In this document: positions 1 through 12,926 of the stretch, in pieces
How positions within the stretch are numbered: the first letter of the stretch is position 1
Layout: every line of letters begins with the position of its first letter
Origin: Hyalella azteca
Taxonomy: Eukaryota > Arthropoda > Malacostraca > Amphipoda > Hyalellidae
Reading direction: 5' to 3'
DNA length: 64,000 nt
Assembly (NCBI RefSeq): GCF_000764305.2
Contig: NW_025937306.1
Coordinates: 186,001 to 250,000, forward strand
Notes under the pieces: model-generated
Seen by the model: the letters and a program-made list of their open reading frames with translations, nothing else
Told to the model about the DNA's origin: nothing
The model's database searches: none
Made by a program: the position numbers and the translations under genes

Positions 1-1202
1 GCGATTGTATGCTTACTTGCTAAATTTAGCAAACGCCCCAACATAGACGTTCATGAGTGGGTGACCTAGAGATGATGGCACGATCATAAGCTCAGCTCAG
101 AAGAGCGCAATACAAAGAAGTGAAGAAGCCTTATTTGTAGTTGGGCTCCAGTTACATGCCATATACGAGGAGATGGGGTTATGGCCATCCTACTCACGCA
201 ACCACGATAAATTGAACTCAAAAGTTGGTCAAAGCAAATAGTGATTTCCAACTAAATTGTTGTACCCATACAGCTAGGCCTTATTTTCCTGCACAGTACA
301 GGTAAATAAACAAAGAAAAAAAGACAAGAAACGCACTGTATGCATATTCACTAAGCAATAAACTATATTCCACTATGTCTATAGCCACGCTTAATAGTTA
401 ATTAGATATAACAGTGTTGATGTCTTGATCCTATAGGCTAAGCAATAGAATAGAATTTATTTGCTAAAATTCATAGTTATTATGGAGAAGAAACACACAC
501 TAGAAAAGGACGTTAAAATTCAGTGAAAATATTACCTCGGTTTTTCAATAGCTTTTTATTTATTGGAAGTTGCTGAAATGTCTTAAATTCAGGGCGAGGT
601 TTTTGCCTACACCGAAAAAAATACTGAACTAGAGCATGACTGAGACCATGCAAGACTGACAAAGTTTATATCAATTTTTTTAGACAATTTAAAATATAAG
701 AACATCAACGTGAAAATGTGAATAGCCCTGTTGAATCCTGTTCAGTATTACACTATAATTGTAACGATAATTTAGTCTGAATGAAGTTTGGACAAAAATC
801 TCTCGATCGTTCACAATAAAAGGCCATACAATTGCTGACGCTGTAGTCCTTATACAAGATTTTCTGAACAATAAACGGTACATGAGCACATGGACAATGA
901 CATTAACAGAGTTAAATGTCAGGCGCCGAAGTCGACATTTTCCCCATTATATTGCAGTAGCAGACGAGTAAGTTCTAATGTTCATATAACAATAGAAACC
1001 TCAGTCCTGGCACAGCTTCGACAGTCATTAGCAGTCGTTCATACAACATAAAGAGCCAAAAATGGAGCAGTGACTGAGCTCTAAATGGTAAGAGTAACTC
1101 ATAAATTTTAACTTAATTGAGCAAGTCTCTACGGGATTTTAAATCAAACGAATCCACGAAATAGTTCAAAGTTCAATATTACATATAAATAAGCGTTCTT
1201 AC
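1..1202. other. Non-coding stretch with possible further splice sites
   Basis: I find no convincing coding exon here. On the minus strand a 37-nt stretch at 536-572 is bounded by an acceptor-like CAG and a donor-like GAG|GTAATA. It could be a micro-exon of the large minus-strand gene to the right. It is open only when entered in phase 0, which does not match the exit phase of the preceding predicted exon, so it is unproven. Confidence 0.3.
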
Positions 1203-1249
1203 CTCGGTGGGTTGGGACGCAGCACACTCGCCATGTCAATATTTCTTGG
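1203..1249 (-). CDS. Possible small second exon of the large minus-strand gene
   Basis: On the minus strand a strong donor (GAG|GTAAGAAC) lies at 1203/1202. The preceding sequence is open in the frame expected after the exit phase of the long exon. Two acceptors are possible: TTATTAAAG before 1249 (47-nt exon) or GCGAG before 1226 (24-nt exon). The second reads Ser-Val-Leu-Arg-Pro-Asn-Pro-Pro. An ATG in that same frame (Met-Ala-Ser-Val-Leu) means this could instead be a first coding exon of a separate transcript. Splice signals are seen; the joining is inferred. Confidence 0.35.
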
Positions 1250-1372
1250 CTTTAATAAGATATAAACCACACTCTCAAAACGTTTAAATAATGCGAGTCA
1301 CGTAAATAAAAAAATTGTACCAAGTGACTTGAAGCAAGTTTTAATTAGAGAATCTGGTAAACGTTCACTGAC

Positions 1373-4300
1373 CTTGGCAAAGCTGCTTTGAAGCCACTCA
1401 GGCCATATTTGTCCGCCAAAAATGTCTTCGGAAGCGACAGGGAGCGTTGCTGCATGATGCACACAGCTTCTTCTTCTCGCTCGAGGAAGTCCCGGTTTTC
1501 CGTGGAGGTGGACGAAGACCGCCCCCGGTCAGGCTGCAGTTCAAGCTCCACGGCACTTCGGCGAGAATAGTGGGAACCTTCACGCAGAGACTGCGTGTGT
1601 CTCTCACTCATGCGGTAATTCGTTGCATTCTTCGTTCGCTTGTGTAAAAATTGGAATAAATGCCGTCCGTCTGAAGTGAGTTTGCGCTGCGACTCACTCC
1701 CGGAACGATGAGTATCTTTTCGGGGAGGTCGCCAGTCAAGAACCTGATTTTCTTTCATTTCAGTTCTTCTTATCCGATTCCCAGTAGAAATGATCTGTTC
1801 ATTATAAAATTTTGATACAGAAGTATCATCCGAATAAGTTTTGATCATCAGTTCTACGCTCCGACACTCTCCGAGGTCACGTTCAAGCCACGTATTTGGT
1901 AGCTCAGACTCGCCCTTCAATCGACGATGTTCCAATTCAAGTTGCGTTAGGAGCTCCCGACTTTTGCTTATAGTATTTTTAAACCTTTCAGCCGTGATTT
2001 TTCGGGACGACTCATCTCCCAGTCCCAAACCGTTCGAGAAAAATTGAGCACGAAAATCGTGAGGTTCATCACGTGCCACTAGGGCGTTAGAGGATTCTGA
2101 CCGTGTGTCCATCCGGTTGATATTTTCGTCGCTCGCCAAATATTCTTCTGCACAGATGCGAGTTAACGACCGCCTACTAGATTTCAGCAAAATATCCGAA
2201 GCCAAAATGTCGGGATGTTGGTTTGCCGCCTCAGTGAACAAAACCAATTTATTGATGTGTGGTAAAATACATGGTTCGTTGACTCCCTTGGATATTTCGC
2301 TTTCAAGATTTACCACAACCGTTGCTTCACTTCTATCTTCTTCAACGGCTTTCGTGTTTGCAAGATCTTTTGCCATTAAATTATTTTTCCACGATTCAAC
2401 TTCAATTCTTGATTCAGAAGATGTTTTTTCAAGCTTAAGCTCAGTAGAATCTGACTCACTGAAATTGTTATCAAACTGGACGCTGTTGTTTACTGAATAA
2501 CCAACCCCACTGACATATGGCTCACTGTTTACACGAACTGTCACCCGACCGTTTTGAACTTCACAGTCATCATCACCAGTTACATGAACAATTGTGTTAT
2601 TTTTCATCGCAGTCCAGGGCGGTAAATCGACTGAAAGTCTCTTTGGACTTGCCAACAGGCTCTTGGTGAAATCAATTGACTTGGGTGAGCTATTCCTGCT
2701 GGTATTAGAGCCTCTCGTTTCCTCGTCATCCGATACAGAACCATCTTGCAGGCTATCATCTAAATCATTGTTTTTCACACGTAGAAGTTTATCGGTGTTT
2801 GCGGAGGGAACAGTATCGCCTGATAGTCTGGTCGAAGCCACGGGCGGTTCAGGCACCGGTGAACTCCTTGCAGCTCCAGCCTCATTTTCGCTGAGCATTT
2901 TTTGCAAGGCGCGAGTCTCGGTAGAACCTGGACTGGTTTTACTGGTTATGAGAACATTAATTTCAGGCGATGGCATGCAAGTATTAGATATCGAGCTAGA
3001 AGCGAAAGTATCAGAGAGGCTTTGTCTGTTTTCACTTTTGAAAGATAATCTAGGGTTGCCTAAAATTCGTGGTGATGCTACCTCGATATTTTCTTCAAGA
3101 GTGTACTCTTTAATATCCTCTAACGAGGTGGCAATCAAGTCATTTGTCTTTTCTTCAGCCTTGTGCAGCGTTGATTGTTCCTCCTTTGTTTGATCTGGGA
3201 GAATTTTTCTGGCCGCTATGCCGGACTTGCAGGACACAGAAATGCCAGGTGTTGAACGGCGAGCGGGAGAAGCATTGGCTTTCACCTGCGCGTTTTCGCC
3301 GCTCGTGAGGCGACTACTTCTTGGAGCAGTTTCTTTCTCACACATCTCTACGGTTCCTTGTCTTGCAGTCCTCTTTTCATTCGTAATTTTTCCATCTTCA
3401 CGCAATTCCTTCGGAGAAAATTTTTTAATACAAGATCTGGAGTTCAGTTTATTACGTGTTAATGATTTGTCTAGCGCCTGTTCTGGTTTTTGAGTGCCAC
3501 GCGATGGTGCGACAGGAGTCGTAATTGATGACGAAGATGTGGGATTGCTTTTTAATTTTTTAATTCGAAGGGAAGATGCGCTAGTAGGCCGAGAACTCAA
3601 AATAATGTTAGATTCTAATGCTTGATTTTTACGAGGCGAACTTTGATCTTTGGTAGCTCTAAGGCTGGTCGTCCGCTCTATTTTGGGTTTTAATTTATTA
3701 CTTCCCAGCTTTGTGGCGAGTGGTATTTTTTCTGACATTTTGATGCTCAAATCACTATTTTCAGCGTCTTTGACAATGATAGAAATTTCTTCGGAGTTGG
3801 TAATTAACGGAATGGGTTGTGAGATACTCTTGGGTGAAGCAAGACTGGTCAAATTTTCGGCATTATTCGATAAAACTTCATGCTTTCGATGCGTGGTGCC
3901 TCGTATGGTTTTTATTGAGCTGCGCGAGGAAATCTTATCAATTGTAGAAACCTTGAAAACAGTCGGAATAATTCCATCACACATGGATTCATCCGTTTCT
4001 TCTTCGTCAGTCGAAACTTCGATCCCGGGAGTTACAATCTTCCTGCTTCGCTTCTTATGACTTTCGTATGCATGAATATTTTTTCTATTTTTGTCAGATT
4101 TATGATTTACAAGAGACTTGAAAACAATTCTATTTGAAGATTCGTCAACTGAAAGCAAGCTACTTGTTTCTGATGAAACTTGCTCCGAGCTGGAATTTTC
4201 CAGCCGGTTTCGATTTGAAGATTTTAATCTTGCACAGGGGACACTACGAGTTCCTGGAACAATTGTCGGTTTAGTTTCGGCTTCATGAACACACTTTTTA

Positions 4301-7300
4301 ATTTCTGTTTTACCTTTGCCTTTAACGCGCGTATCTCCAACCATAACCTTGTTTACTATGCTACCTCGCAATGCACTTCTAGCCGGCAGCGTGCTTTTTG
4401 AAGGAGACACTTTCCCGGTCAAGGGCTGGGTCATAGTTAGAGGAACCGCAGTCGGCACCCTGAGTGTCTCTTCCGATTTGGCCACCATGGGTCGAAGAGG
4501 CAACGACGATCGCAGGGATGAAATCGACACGTCACGTCTAATAGGAGCGGGCGATGATGGAGACTTGTTTCGAATTGGGCCACTTCTTGTCCTCCATTTC
4601 ATGCGATTCAGTGGAGATGCCAGGGCTTCACTTTTTTCGAGTGACAACTCTTCGTTCCCTAACGATGATTTCGATTCACTAACGATGACCGATATCGTAG
4701 ACATCGTGCAAGTTCGACTAACGCTGTCATTACTGTTGGCAAATAGCGAGTCATCACCAAGGTTTTCAACATGACTCGCGGATGAGTTCATGTAGTCCGC
4801 GTATGGAGCTCCATCCCTGGATCTTGAACGATCCTGCACCTGATGACGATCGCTCGAGACAGGGTCAAGGTTCTTGAGCCTACGAGCCGTTGGTCTCACT
4901 GAAGCGCTTGTCTTGGGCTTGCTACGGTCATCGGCTGAACGGAGGGCGTTAATTGATATACGTCCGTTCCGAGTGGTAGGTTTAGGAAATGTGGCAGTTC
5001 CTGTGGGTTTCGGAGTTCGCATATGTGGGTGTGGCAATGCCACCGCTTTTGAAGTTTGGACATTTTTCTGTTCAACCGAGGTTTCTGACTTGAATAATTT
5101 ATTGCCACCGTTGCCAGGATTGGCCTGCTCACATAGGCTAGCATCTCGATTAGAGATTTTACTGCTGGACGTTCGTTTGGAAGGCACATTGTTACTAGGA
5201 AAATGTGTGCATTTCGTGGTCGGCTTTGATCTAATACCCCCATTATTTTTTTCTGGAGTTACGATAGACGTTTTATTTTCGTTTTGAGTCCGTTTTTGGT
5301 ACACGGGAATACCAGAAGATTTACAAGGCATAGCGACGCAAGTGCTATCATCACTGCACCAACACTCCAGAGAATTGTCACTATTTACTAACGATAGTGA
5401 ACTGTTGCCTGTTGAATTATTTCCGCTTTCTTTGGCATCGGCAGAAGAGCTATTGTTGAGCTCAGCACTAACATCCTCACCACACGATGGAGCAATTGCA
5501 ACTGGCGAGACGCGGCGTCCGACGCAACATGTGTTTACGCCAGCCGACTGTCCGTTCTTTTCCCAACCCTCCCTCTCTTCCTCCAATTCTTCTTCAATGA
5601 CTTTCACTGTCGACTTTTTCTCCTCACACGACACTCTTTGTTTCTCGCCGATATTTTCATCACAGTTATCCTCATCCTGTTCGTCAGAGTAATCCTGAGC
5701 AAGAGCTTCTCTTATCTCCTGCCATTCTTGCTTGATGGCTGCGTTATGATAGATCCCCCAGTCTTCAACAATGCTTCCTTCTTCTAGCTCGCAATCCAGT
5801 TCGTCATTTGTTGACGTAAGATGCGCTCCAGTGCTATTATCACTTTCCTCATTATTGTTATTTGTCACCTCAAATTCGTCATATTCTTCATTCACATTAA
5901 AGTCTCTACTACATTCATCTTCATCGTCAGCATCTGTTCCGTCGTGATAATGATTTTCCCTCTCATTATCCAAGAATATAGTAATATCAAGATCACTGTT
6001 GTTTCCAGATTTTTCATCGGCATCCCACTCGTACCGAGCATCTTCTTGACTGTCCGAGGATTCGGCAAGGGAATGGACAGAATTGGTGCGGCGTCCAACG
6101 CTGCACCAACTAACGCTCAGGCGCTCATCATCACTCCAGTTGCCGGGGTCGATGATGGCGCCGGTGGCAGGCTCAGCCGCCAGAAGCGACAGGCTCGCCA
6201 GGTTCTTGGAGAGGCGGCGGGAGTAACTCTGTCGCGATATCATCGCTCGGGATATTACACTCTTCCTCGATCGTCGGATGGAACTTACGCGGAGTCTAAA
6301 TAATGCAACATCACTTGTACTTCCCTGCCAGTCGATATCAACATTATTCCTATGTATTTTTGTGACACAACTGGAACCTTCTGATTCCAACGATATGTAT
6401 TCTTCAGGCATATCTCCTACAGTTTGCAGCAAACTTGAATTACTTCTATGGCTTTCAGTGTCACTACTTTCATAAATTAGCGGTCTCCTGAAGAACACTT
6501 GAGCACCGGCAACGACCGATTGATTTTGTTCTTCATAGATGAGATGAGTCTCGTCAGTTTCGTGATGTTCGTTAGATATTTCACTAGTCACGCCGAATAT
6601 TGATTCATTTTTATTTGAAATTTCATCAGGGTCTGTTGGGCCTTCATCGTATTCCATTGCGCCTACGCAAGCCACTTCACTAATCTCTCCCTCTAATAAT
6701 TCATGTTCAATCAAAGTTTGCTTCGGGTCTGTTAAATTTTCTTCTAGTCCCATGGCGATCAATCGCTCAGATCGCCTGCCCCTCACGAAAGGAGAACTCG
6801 AAGATGTAATTAAATTAAAATCAATATTACTCACAACATTGCCTGAGTCCGTGTCTTCAGTGATAAAATTTTCATCTCCCGCTGATACAGATTCAGGTTT
6901 ACTCTGGTCATCCTCCTGTAGGCTAGGTCCAGAAAGTTCGTTTGCCGTGCCAGTACGTGAATTCAATAAAATTTTGCCATGCTCTTCGTCTGAATTGACG
7001 CAAGTACCACAATCATCACTAATACACGAGTCCTCGGAGAAACTGAGCTTGCCTGAACTCAATGACTCACAATCAGAATTTTTATTTTCCAATTCTATCG
7101 ACTTCGGTTCTCGACTCGCATCAAATACAAAGTTATTTCTTTCATCAAATAGTTTTCCTCTTGAATATATAACACTCACGGTCCTAACAATCTCCCCGCA
7201 ATCCGAAACGGAGCGAAAGATTGTGGGTTCTCTTCTGCTGATCAGTTCATTGTAAATGTTTGGGTCCACGACACATCTTCCTCTCACGTGAGTGTGGCTG

Positions 7301-7620
7301 ATGGGCGTGAGGCCAATGGAGCTTCTGCAACTCGCTGAGCTGTTTCCAGAATCCATCGAGCTTCTGTCACTCGACAAATGTTGACAATTCTCACTTAAAG
7401 GGAAACATTTTCTCCGAAATGAACTTCTACTGGCACGGCAAAACCGACCGCCAAGATCACTGTCAGTGCTTCCGAAGGAATGTGTTCTGAAGTTGCGTTG
7501 AAAATTTCCTACATGTGAGCGTGAGCTGAGAACGCAGATCTGGCTCCGTGCTATGGCGCATATGCGAGACGAAAATCCCGAGCGCTGTAGGCGCTTTTTT
7601 AGCGATCTTTTCAGCTTCAT
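1373..7620 (-). CDS. Very large Ser-rich, mostly disordered protein, unrecognised (long single exon)
   Basis: One uninterrupted minus-strand frame of about 2,080 codons starts at ATG 7620. Its start is basic (MKLKRSLKKRLQRSG). The frame runs to 1345, but a good donor (CCAAG|GTCAGTGAA) at 1373/1372 makes it likely that the last few codons and the stop are intronic and the gene continues left. The protein is rich in Ser, Glu, Asp, Asn and Arg/Ser-Pro patches. An acidic block lies around residues 520-700 and basic Ser/Pro/Thr-rich blocks with many predicted phosphorylation-type sites lie around 800-1500. I see no signal peptide, membrane segment or enzyme domain. The last 200 residues are less degenerate: a short coiled-coil-like stretch (SKSRELLTQLELEHRRLKGE) and a conserved-looking tail with RSLSLPKTFLADKYGLSGFKAAL, here given only as RSLSLPKTF...KYGLSGF. 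A scaffold or cytoskeletal protein is possible, but I do not recognise the family. Many overlapping plus-strand frames are antisense shadows. Confidence 0.8.
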
Positions 7621-8210
7621 TTCGGGGCACCAAACTCTGATACTATTTCTTTCTTAGCTATGGAGAATTTATTATGGAGAATTTAGGGTTTTATTTATTG
7701 TGCATAATAAATCAGACTTTTTCCTGTAGAAACTAATTATAACTCTTTTTTCTTCACTAGTTATAATGTCATGTCTCGACTTACGCACAGAAGGGTTGGC
7801 ATAGACCAGAATCACCAGAATCTGCAGCCATCGCGATCTGAGGAAGAACAAAAAATTAATTGCGATTAATGACCCACAAAGTGCAATTAAAATTTAAGAG
7901 GATGGTATTAGCCGACAATATAGAAAATAATAAGGAATAGAACAACATTGATCGAAAAATTAACATTTTTGTGTTTCTTTAATCCAAATATTTCCACATG
8001 AAAATAAATGAGTACCGCTAATGAGTAGGCAGACAAATTAACCTGTTTTTGTTTTCTGGACAAAAAAGTTATTGTTTGCAGAATTATCAATAGCATTGAT
8101 GTACAATGAACAAAACTTCTAACACTATCCTCCAAGTTCAAAACCTGCACGAGTGAGGAGTGCAAACCTAAAACGATGCATCACAACGCAGATGTGCGTA
8201 CTTCAAATCG
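7621..8210. other. Upstream flank of the large gene, no gene seen
   Basis: AT-rich sequence upstream of the large minus-strand gene. It presumably holds the 5' untranslated region and promoter. A CTCCATAG acceptor-like site lies some 40 bp before the ATG on the minus strand. No TATA box or initiator could be assigned with confidence. Confidence 0.3.
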
Positions 8211-8458
8211 GGTATTATTGCAGATTAACTACATCCAAAAAAAAGGGTGTTTTTTTTTTAATTATATGTTTTTTGGGGTGTAGATTACGAATCTGAAATC
8301 CATTTTTGGCGGTCGGCATCGGAAAACCGATTTTTTTCCGACCCAAAAATCGCGCTAAAAATGCCTAAAATCTGCGAAATCGGCGAAAAATCGGAAAACA
8401 TTTTTGAACTAAATCGATCTGGGAATGACTGTAAACCTATGTAAAACCCTAAAATCGC

Positions 8459-8487
8459 GCTAGGTTAGGTTAGGTTAGGTTAGGTTA
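8459..8487 (+). repeat. Interstitial (TTAGG)n telomere-type repeat
   Basis: About five and a half copies of TTAGG in tandem lie inside the foldback element. TTAGG is the ancestral arthropod telomere repeat. The position inside a transposable element suggests a piece carried or captured by the element rather than a chromosome end. Confidence 0.8.
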
Positions 8488-8596
8488 CGATATAGGCTGC
8501 TATTCCGCATAAATCTGGAGATACATTGCCACATCGAGAGATCACACGTAGCGCACGACATCTTGAATGAAACTTACCCGTTGCACTGCAACGGGT

Positions 8597-8653
8597 AAAG
8601 AAGACGAAAATGTTACCCGTTGCACTGCAACGGGTAACATTTTCGTCTTCTTT
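8597..8653. repeat. 57-nt perfect palindrome
   Basis: Arms of 28 nt (8597-8624 and 8626-8653) match perfectly with a single-base centre at 8625. The inner part (TTACCCGTTGCA on each side) also occurs as a separate 25-nt palindrome at about 8575-8599. Confidence 0.85.
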
Positions 8654-9070
8654 GTCCATAAATCTGGAGATACATTGCCACATCGAGAGATCACAACCTA
8701 ACGCCAACTCGCAGGTTGGGTTGGTTCGCCCAGGTTCCTTTTAGATCAAAATGCTATCTAAAAAAAGGAACTTGGCTGACTTAACCCAACCTAAGAGCTT
8801 TTTGTAAAATTTCGATGAACAATCCGACCCTTTATATAAAGGTGAGTGGGTAACGTAAGTTACGTAACCTCCATGTTAGTAAATAAAGGTGAGTGGGTAA
8901 CGTAAGTTACGTAACCCCCATGTTAGTAAGTCGCGAAAAAAATCGGTTTTCCGATGCCGACCGCCAAAAATGGATTTCAGATTCGTAATCTACACCCCAA
9001 AAAACATATAATTCAAAAAAAAAACACCCTTTTTTTGGATGTAGTTAATCTGCAATAATACCTCAAAAAG

Positions 9071-12000
9071 TTTGTATAATCAATTACGCAGATGAGTATT
9101 TATATTTTATCTCGTTTACGATAGTTATCAATAACGTTCGTTTCCGTTTTCTACAACCGGATGAGTTAATGTAGAAAACGTATCAACGCCATGGATAACT
9201 TATACACAACCGTCAAACGCACGCTGCAAAGATAATTCCAAGAAACCTTGAGCAAGTTATCTTTCTTGTTATTACAATAATATATCGCTAATGAAACGTT
9301 AACTGAAGACAGAATCATTTAAATATCACCAAGCGAATATTATACGTGCTTTGAATTTTGTCGATATCGAGTTACATTTTATTTTAATTCGATTATTTTG
9401 GTGATTAAAATTTTATTTAGTGTACATTTTTAGTTCAAACCACCGTAGGCAATGCTTCGTTGTTTCTTCGCAATGTTATTTTAAAAATATTCCGAAACGA
9501 ACACCAAGCGTAAATAATTATATTCACCTAACCATGATACAAAATAAAGCACACCACATGCGTACAATACGAATCAAATCGATGCAAACTTAAAACAAGT
9601 AAATATCACAATAAATATAATTTATCGGATCATCCTTCTAATATGAAAAAAATTATTGCGAGGTATTGAAAACGAACTTGTAAAATTCTGACAAAGCCTC
9701 TGCGTCGCATAATTTCAAATGCGCTGTGAATTTAATTTCAGAACAATAATCTAGCAAGGGCCCCGCCTCCCTACATAGGCGAGGAAATGTAACAAGAAGC
9801 AGCGCCATTAAAATAAGACTTCTCTTATTGAAGAAATGTTCGTCAGAAGTAAATTTGTCTTTACTTTGGGCGAGAAAACAATTATTTTTAAAGACCTAAC
9901 GTTAATTCCAAATCGAAATAATAATAATAATTTCCAAAATGATCATAGTATAAACTCAAATTTGATGGAGCCATTTGCAGACTACTTAGGCTTCTTCATC
10001 CAGTTGTGCAAGCAAGTTCATCTATATTTAAGAAGTAATAAATGCATAGAACAATATTATAAAAATGGATTGCTGAATTAAATTCGAATGTTGAGAATAC
10101 TAAGGTTGTTCAATTTGTTGCTTATTTATTAAGGAATACTCGAACGAACTTTGAAGTGGAATTTTAGTCAGCCAACTACCATTTTATCTTGGCTGATTGT
10201 GAATGAGCCAAGCGAAACATGGTCTGTTAATCTATTGGTCAGAAAATGATTTTTTTAGAGGATTACAAGCAGTTCATTTTTAATACCCTCAAATTAACCA
10301 AACGGATATCTTAAAGTAGCTTCGTATTCATTTTTTAGTCATCAGTAAATTGGACTAAACAAAAAATACTAAAAAACGTCAACTCATGGCAAAAGAGGAG
10401 CGTCTTCAGCGACAGGCTGAGATGGTATCTCCCCAGGAGGTCATTGCAGTTCAGTAACGGCAGTGAGCGCCGCGAGGAAAGTCGCTTCGCCAAGTTTTCT
10501 GTCAACAGCGACAACCATAACTAAAAAAGTCTTCATAACAAAAACTATCTCACACGATTACTACTCAGAAGGTGAGCAAAAACGTTCAAGGTGCAATAAA
10601 GATGAAAAAGATATGTAAATGAAAATACCGGCAATTATTCGAAACGATTTTTCAAAGCGGCGCAGTTTTAAAAGTGGAAAGAGTGTTTCGATTGTGAACG
10701 CACGACTACACAATTTTGTACGCTTAGAATAATCTTCGTGAAAAAATCTGATATATAATGGAATGACAACAATGAGGCTGTCTATAGATAGAAAAACCCC
10801 CACTATCACTTTATTATTCCGTGAAACGTATTCCAGTCCAGAAGAAGCATTTTGCCAGCACAAAAATTGAATAAGTTCTTTACACGTGGATGAGCTCTGT
10901 CATTAGCGCATCCAGCGGAACATTTGAAGTCAGTTAAACCTCCTCTGAAACAGTCATTAGAGCTCAGGAAAATGCTACCCTCTGCAACGGAGACTTTCAG
11001 AGAATGCATTGCACTGCTGCGCCAGCAAACCGTTCAATGAGAATGCACTGACCAATTGGCAAAGTAGCATCGAATTTTGTACATGAAATTTTATTTTATC
11101 TCAAGAAAGGATTTCCCAACTTTCAAGATAATCTAACCAATTCATGTAATACTTCAATTTACATAAATTTCAGGCACAAAAAAGTATATTGACTAGAATT
11201 GAACAAATTTGCAGTTCCCTAGTAGGTACCCTAATTTAAAGTCTGAATGGGACAATCGATGTCTACATATTTAAAGATTTAAAGACCCAGGCATAAAGTG
11301 GCAGGGAAAAAGCAGCTCAACACCAATCAGTCGGTCTCATCTTGGAATCGAAAAAGAATTAAAATTGTGAATAAATAACCTATGTTTCATCACTAATCTA
11401 CAAGAGTAAAAATCGTTGAAGAAAAATTTATGAATTCCTTTTTACGTATTACCTAATTTAATCGAGACATCGTTCCAAGGACTGCATAAATAGACAAGCC
11501 AGAATGCAAGCAAGACAATGAAAAGCAGAGACAACAATGAACACAAAGCGTGTCACACTTGTTTGCTCTCGAACAACATCGACCTATAATTGTTTTCTAG
11601 ATCCTCACGAAAGCTAAGTCAAAACTGCTAATACAACTCCGACGTCATTGTTACGAGTAACTGAGTCACGTACTTACGAAACCAGTAACGGCTGTCTTGC
11701 TTGAATTAAATCCGCGTTTTTGTAAACGTCAAACTCGGACAACAAAGTGGACCGGACGAGGGCAGGGAACCTGTCCGGCGTCTGCAGGGGCAGGCAGCCC
11801 CGACGAGTGTTGCTGACCTACATAGCGGGGATGACGCCTCATATACATAAATACAAAGAGCACCTCTCAAGCTCTGGGATAAAAATGCACTAGGAATACT
11901 GAAGGTTTTAACTTATGTATGCGAGAACAAAGGCTTCGCATCTATTGGTAGGGACGAGCTAAGAGGAAATCGCAGACATGTACTGGAAAATCAGGATTAA

Positions 12001-12479
12001 CTTGGATTTTACAGAAGTGATGTTGAATGCAAATTTTAACACGCTTCAGTGTTAAATTTGTATTAAATTATGCCATTGCGTAAATTTTTCTTCAATTAAG
12101 TTGTACAACTCATGACACCTCCATGTCGGTCGAGTCAATGAGGTCACTGCAGATTCTGTGGACTACGGGACAACAATGTGGTCTGAGCATTCTTTATCAC
12201 ACGTGCCTTTAAGTAAGTTCCTGTCTCATATATACGTAGGAAATAGCTTGTGGTTTGAACCGCTCAATTAATGCAAGATTAGATAAAAATTTAGTTTGAC
12301 AAATTATTTCAGCACTGCGAAATCAGGAGCTTCAATGTTTCATAGACTGCGTTTGAATGAAAAGCCTCAGGTTAGCATTGCACCAATAACTCTAATTTGA
12401 TATATTTTTAAAATTACGGTACCCATAATTGTTCATGTTAAATTCATTAATATAGTGGAAAATTATACCATGAACGCAA
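9071..12479. other. Non-coding, nothing assigned
   Basis: AT-rich intergenic DNA. Open frames are short and without recognisable protein character. A GC-rich patch at about 11740-11835 has short complementary segments around CCGGACGAGG and CCTGTCCGG, but I cannot give it a role. Confidence 0.35.
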
Positions 12480-12808
12480 TTACTCCTGTAACTGTTCAAA
12501 ATAATAATAATGATAATGCAGCGGTACATATCTGCTTGAGTTTCTCATTCTCCCACTTAAACCATTCAAGTTACTTAACTTTAGCTTTTTAACAACTGGT
12601 AATTCAGAATTTTCTATACATATCGTAGGAAGTTCCGCTGTGGCTGGTACACTATATAGAGCCTGGATCGCGGCTGCTGGCCCTGGGGTGTAGTCCTCGA
12701 GTACGACCGACTTAGGTCTAGTCTTTTTATGCCGATCAGCTCTCAGATAAGGACAAGAGAAAGCCATGGTGGTCTTCAAGAGCAAAGAGTTTATCATGGG
12801 TGCATCTT
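12480..12808 (-). CDS. Possible coding exon, unrecognised
   Basis: A minus-strand open frame whose composition looks coding (mixed hydrophobic and polar residues; stretches such as RADRHKKTRPKSVVLEDY and ENSELPVVKKLKLSNL). An acceptor-like site (CTTTCCATCAG) precedes 12808, and an in-frame ATG follows shortly. The open frame extends further upstream only from a TTG, so an internal or last exon is more likely than an intact gene. I see no family motif, and no neighbouring exon was found. It could be spurious. Confidence 0.25.
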
Positions 12809-12926
12809 CTGATGGAAAGACCGCAACTAAATCAGCGTTGAAAATTTCACTGGTAAACTTGTTTGCATAATAAGGCGAAACGAATTTAGGTGCCAGGTAA
12901 TTACGATAGTTTTTAATCGCAAGCAA

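Larger units (their letters stand above)
8211..9062. mobile_element. Foldback/MITE-like element with ~130-bp terminal inverted repeats
   Basis: The two ends are near-perfect inverted repeats of about 130 bp (8211-8337 and about 8935-9062), beginning GGTATTATTGCAGATTAAC. The flanks TCAAATCG (8203-8210) and TCAAAAAG (9063-9070) match at 6 of 8 positions, consistent with an aged 8-bp target-site duplication as made by hAT-type transposases. No transposase is encoded, so it is non-autonomous. The interior is a patchwork: a TTAGG run, a 39-nt direct repeat (8508-8546 and 8657-8695), a 57-nt perfect palindrome and a 47-nt tandem duplication (8836-8882 and 8883-8929). The TIRs and duplications are seen; the hAT assignment is inferred. 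Confidence 0.75.

Noticed and set aside
1388..7255. Many plus-strand open frames of 60-200 codons
   Set aside because: They lie antisense to the long minus-strand exon, have no independent protein character and vanish as a consequence of its composition.
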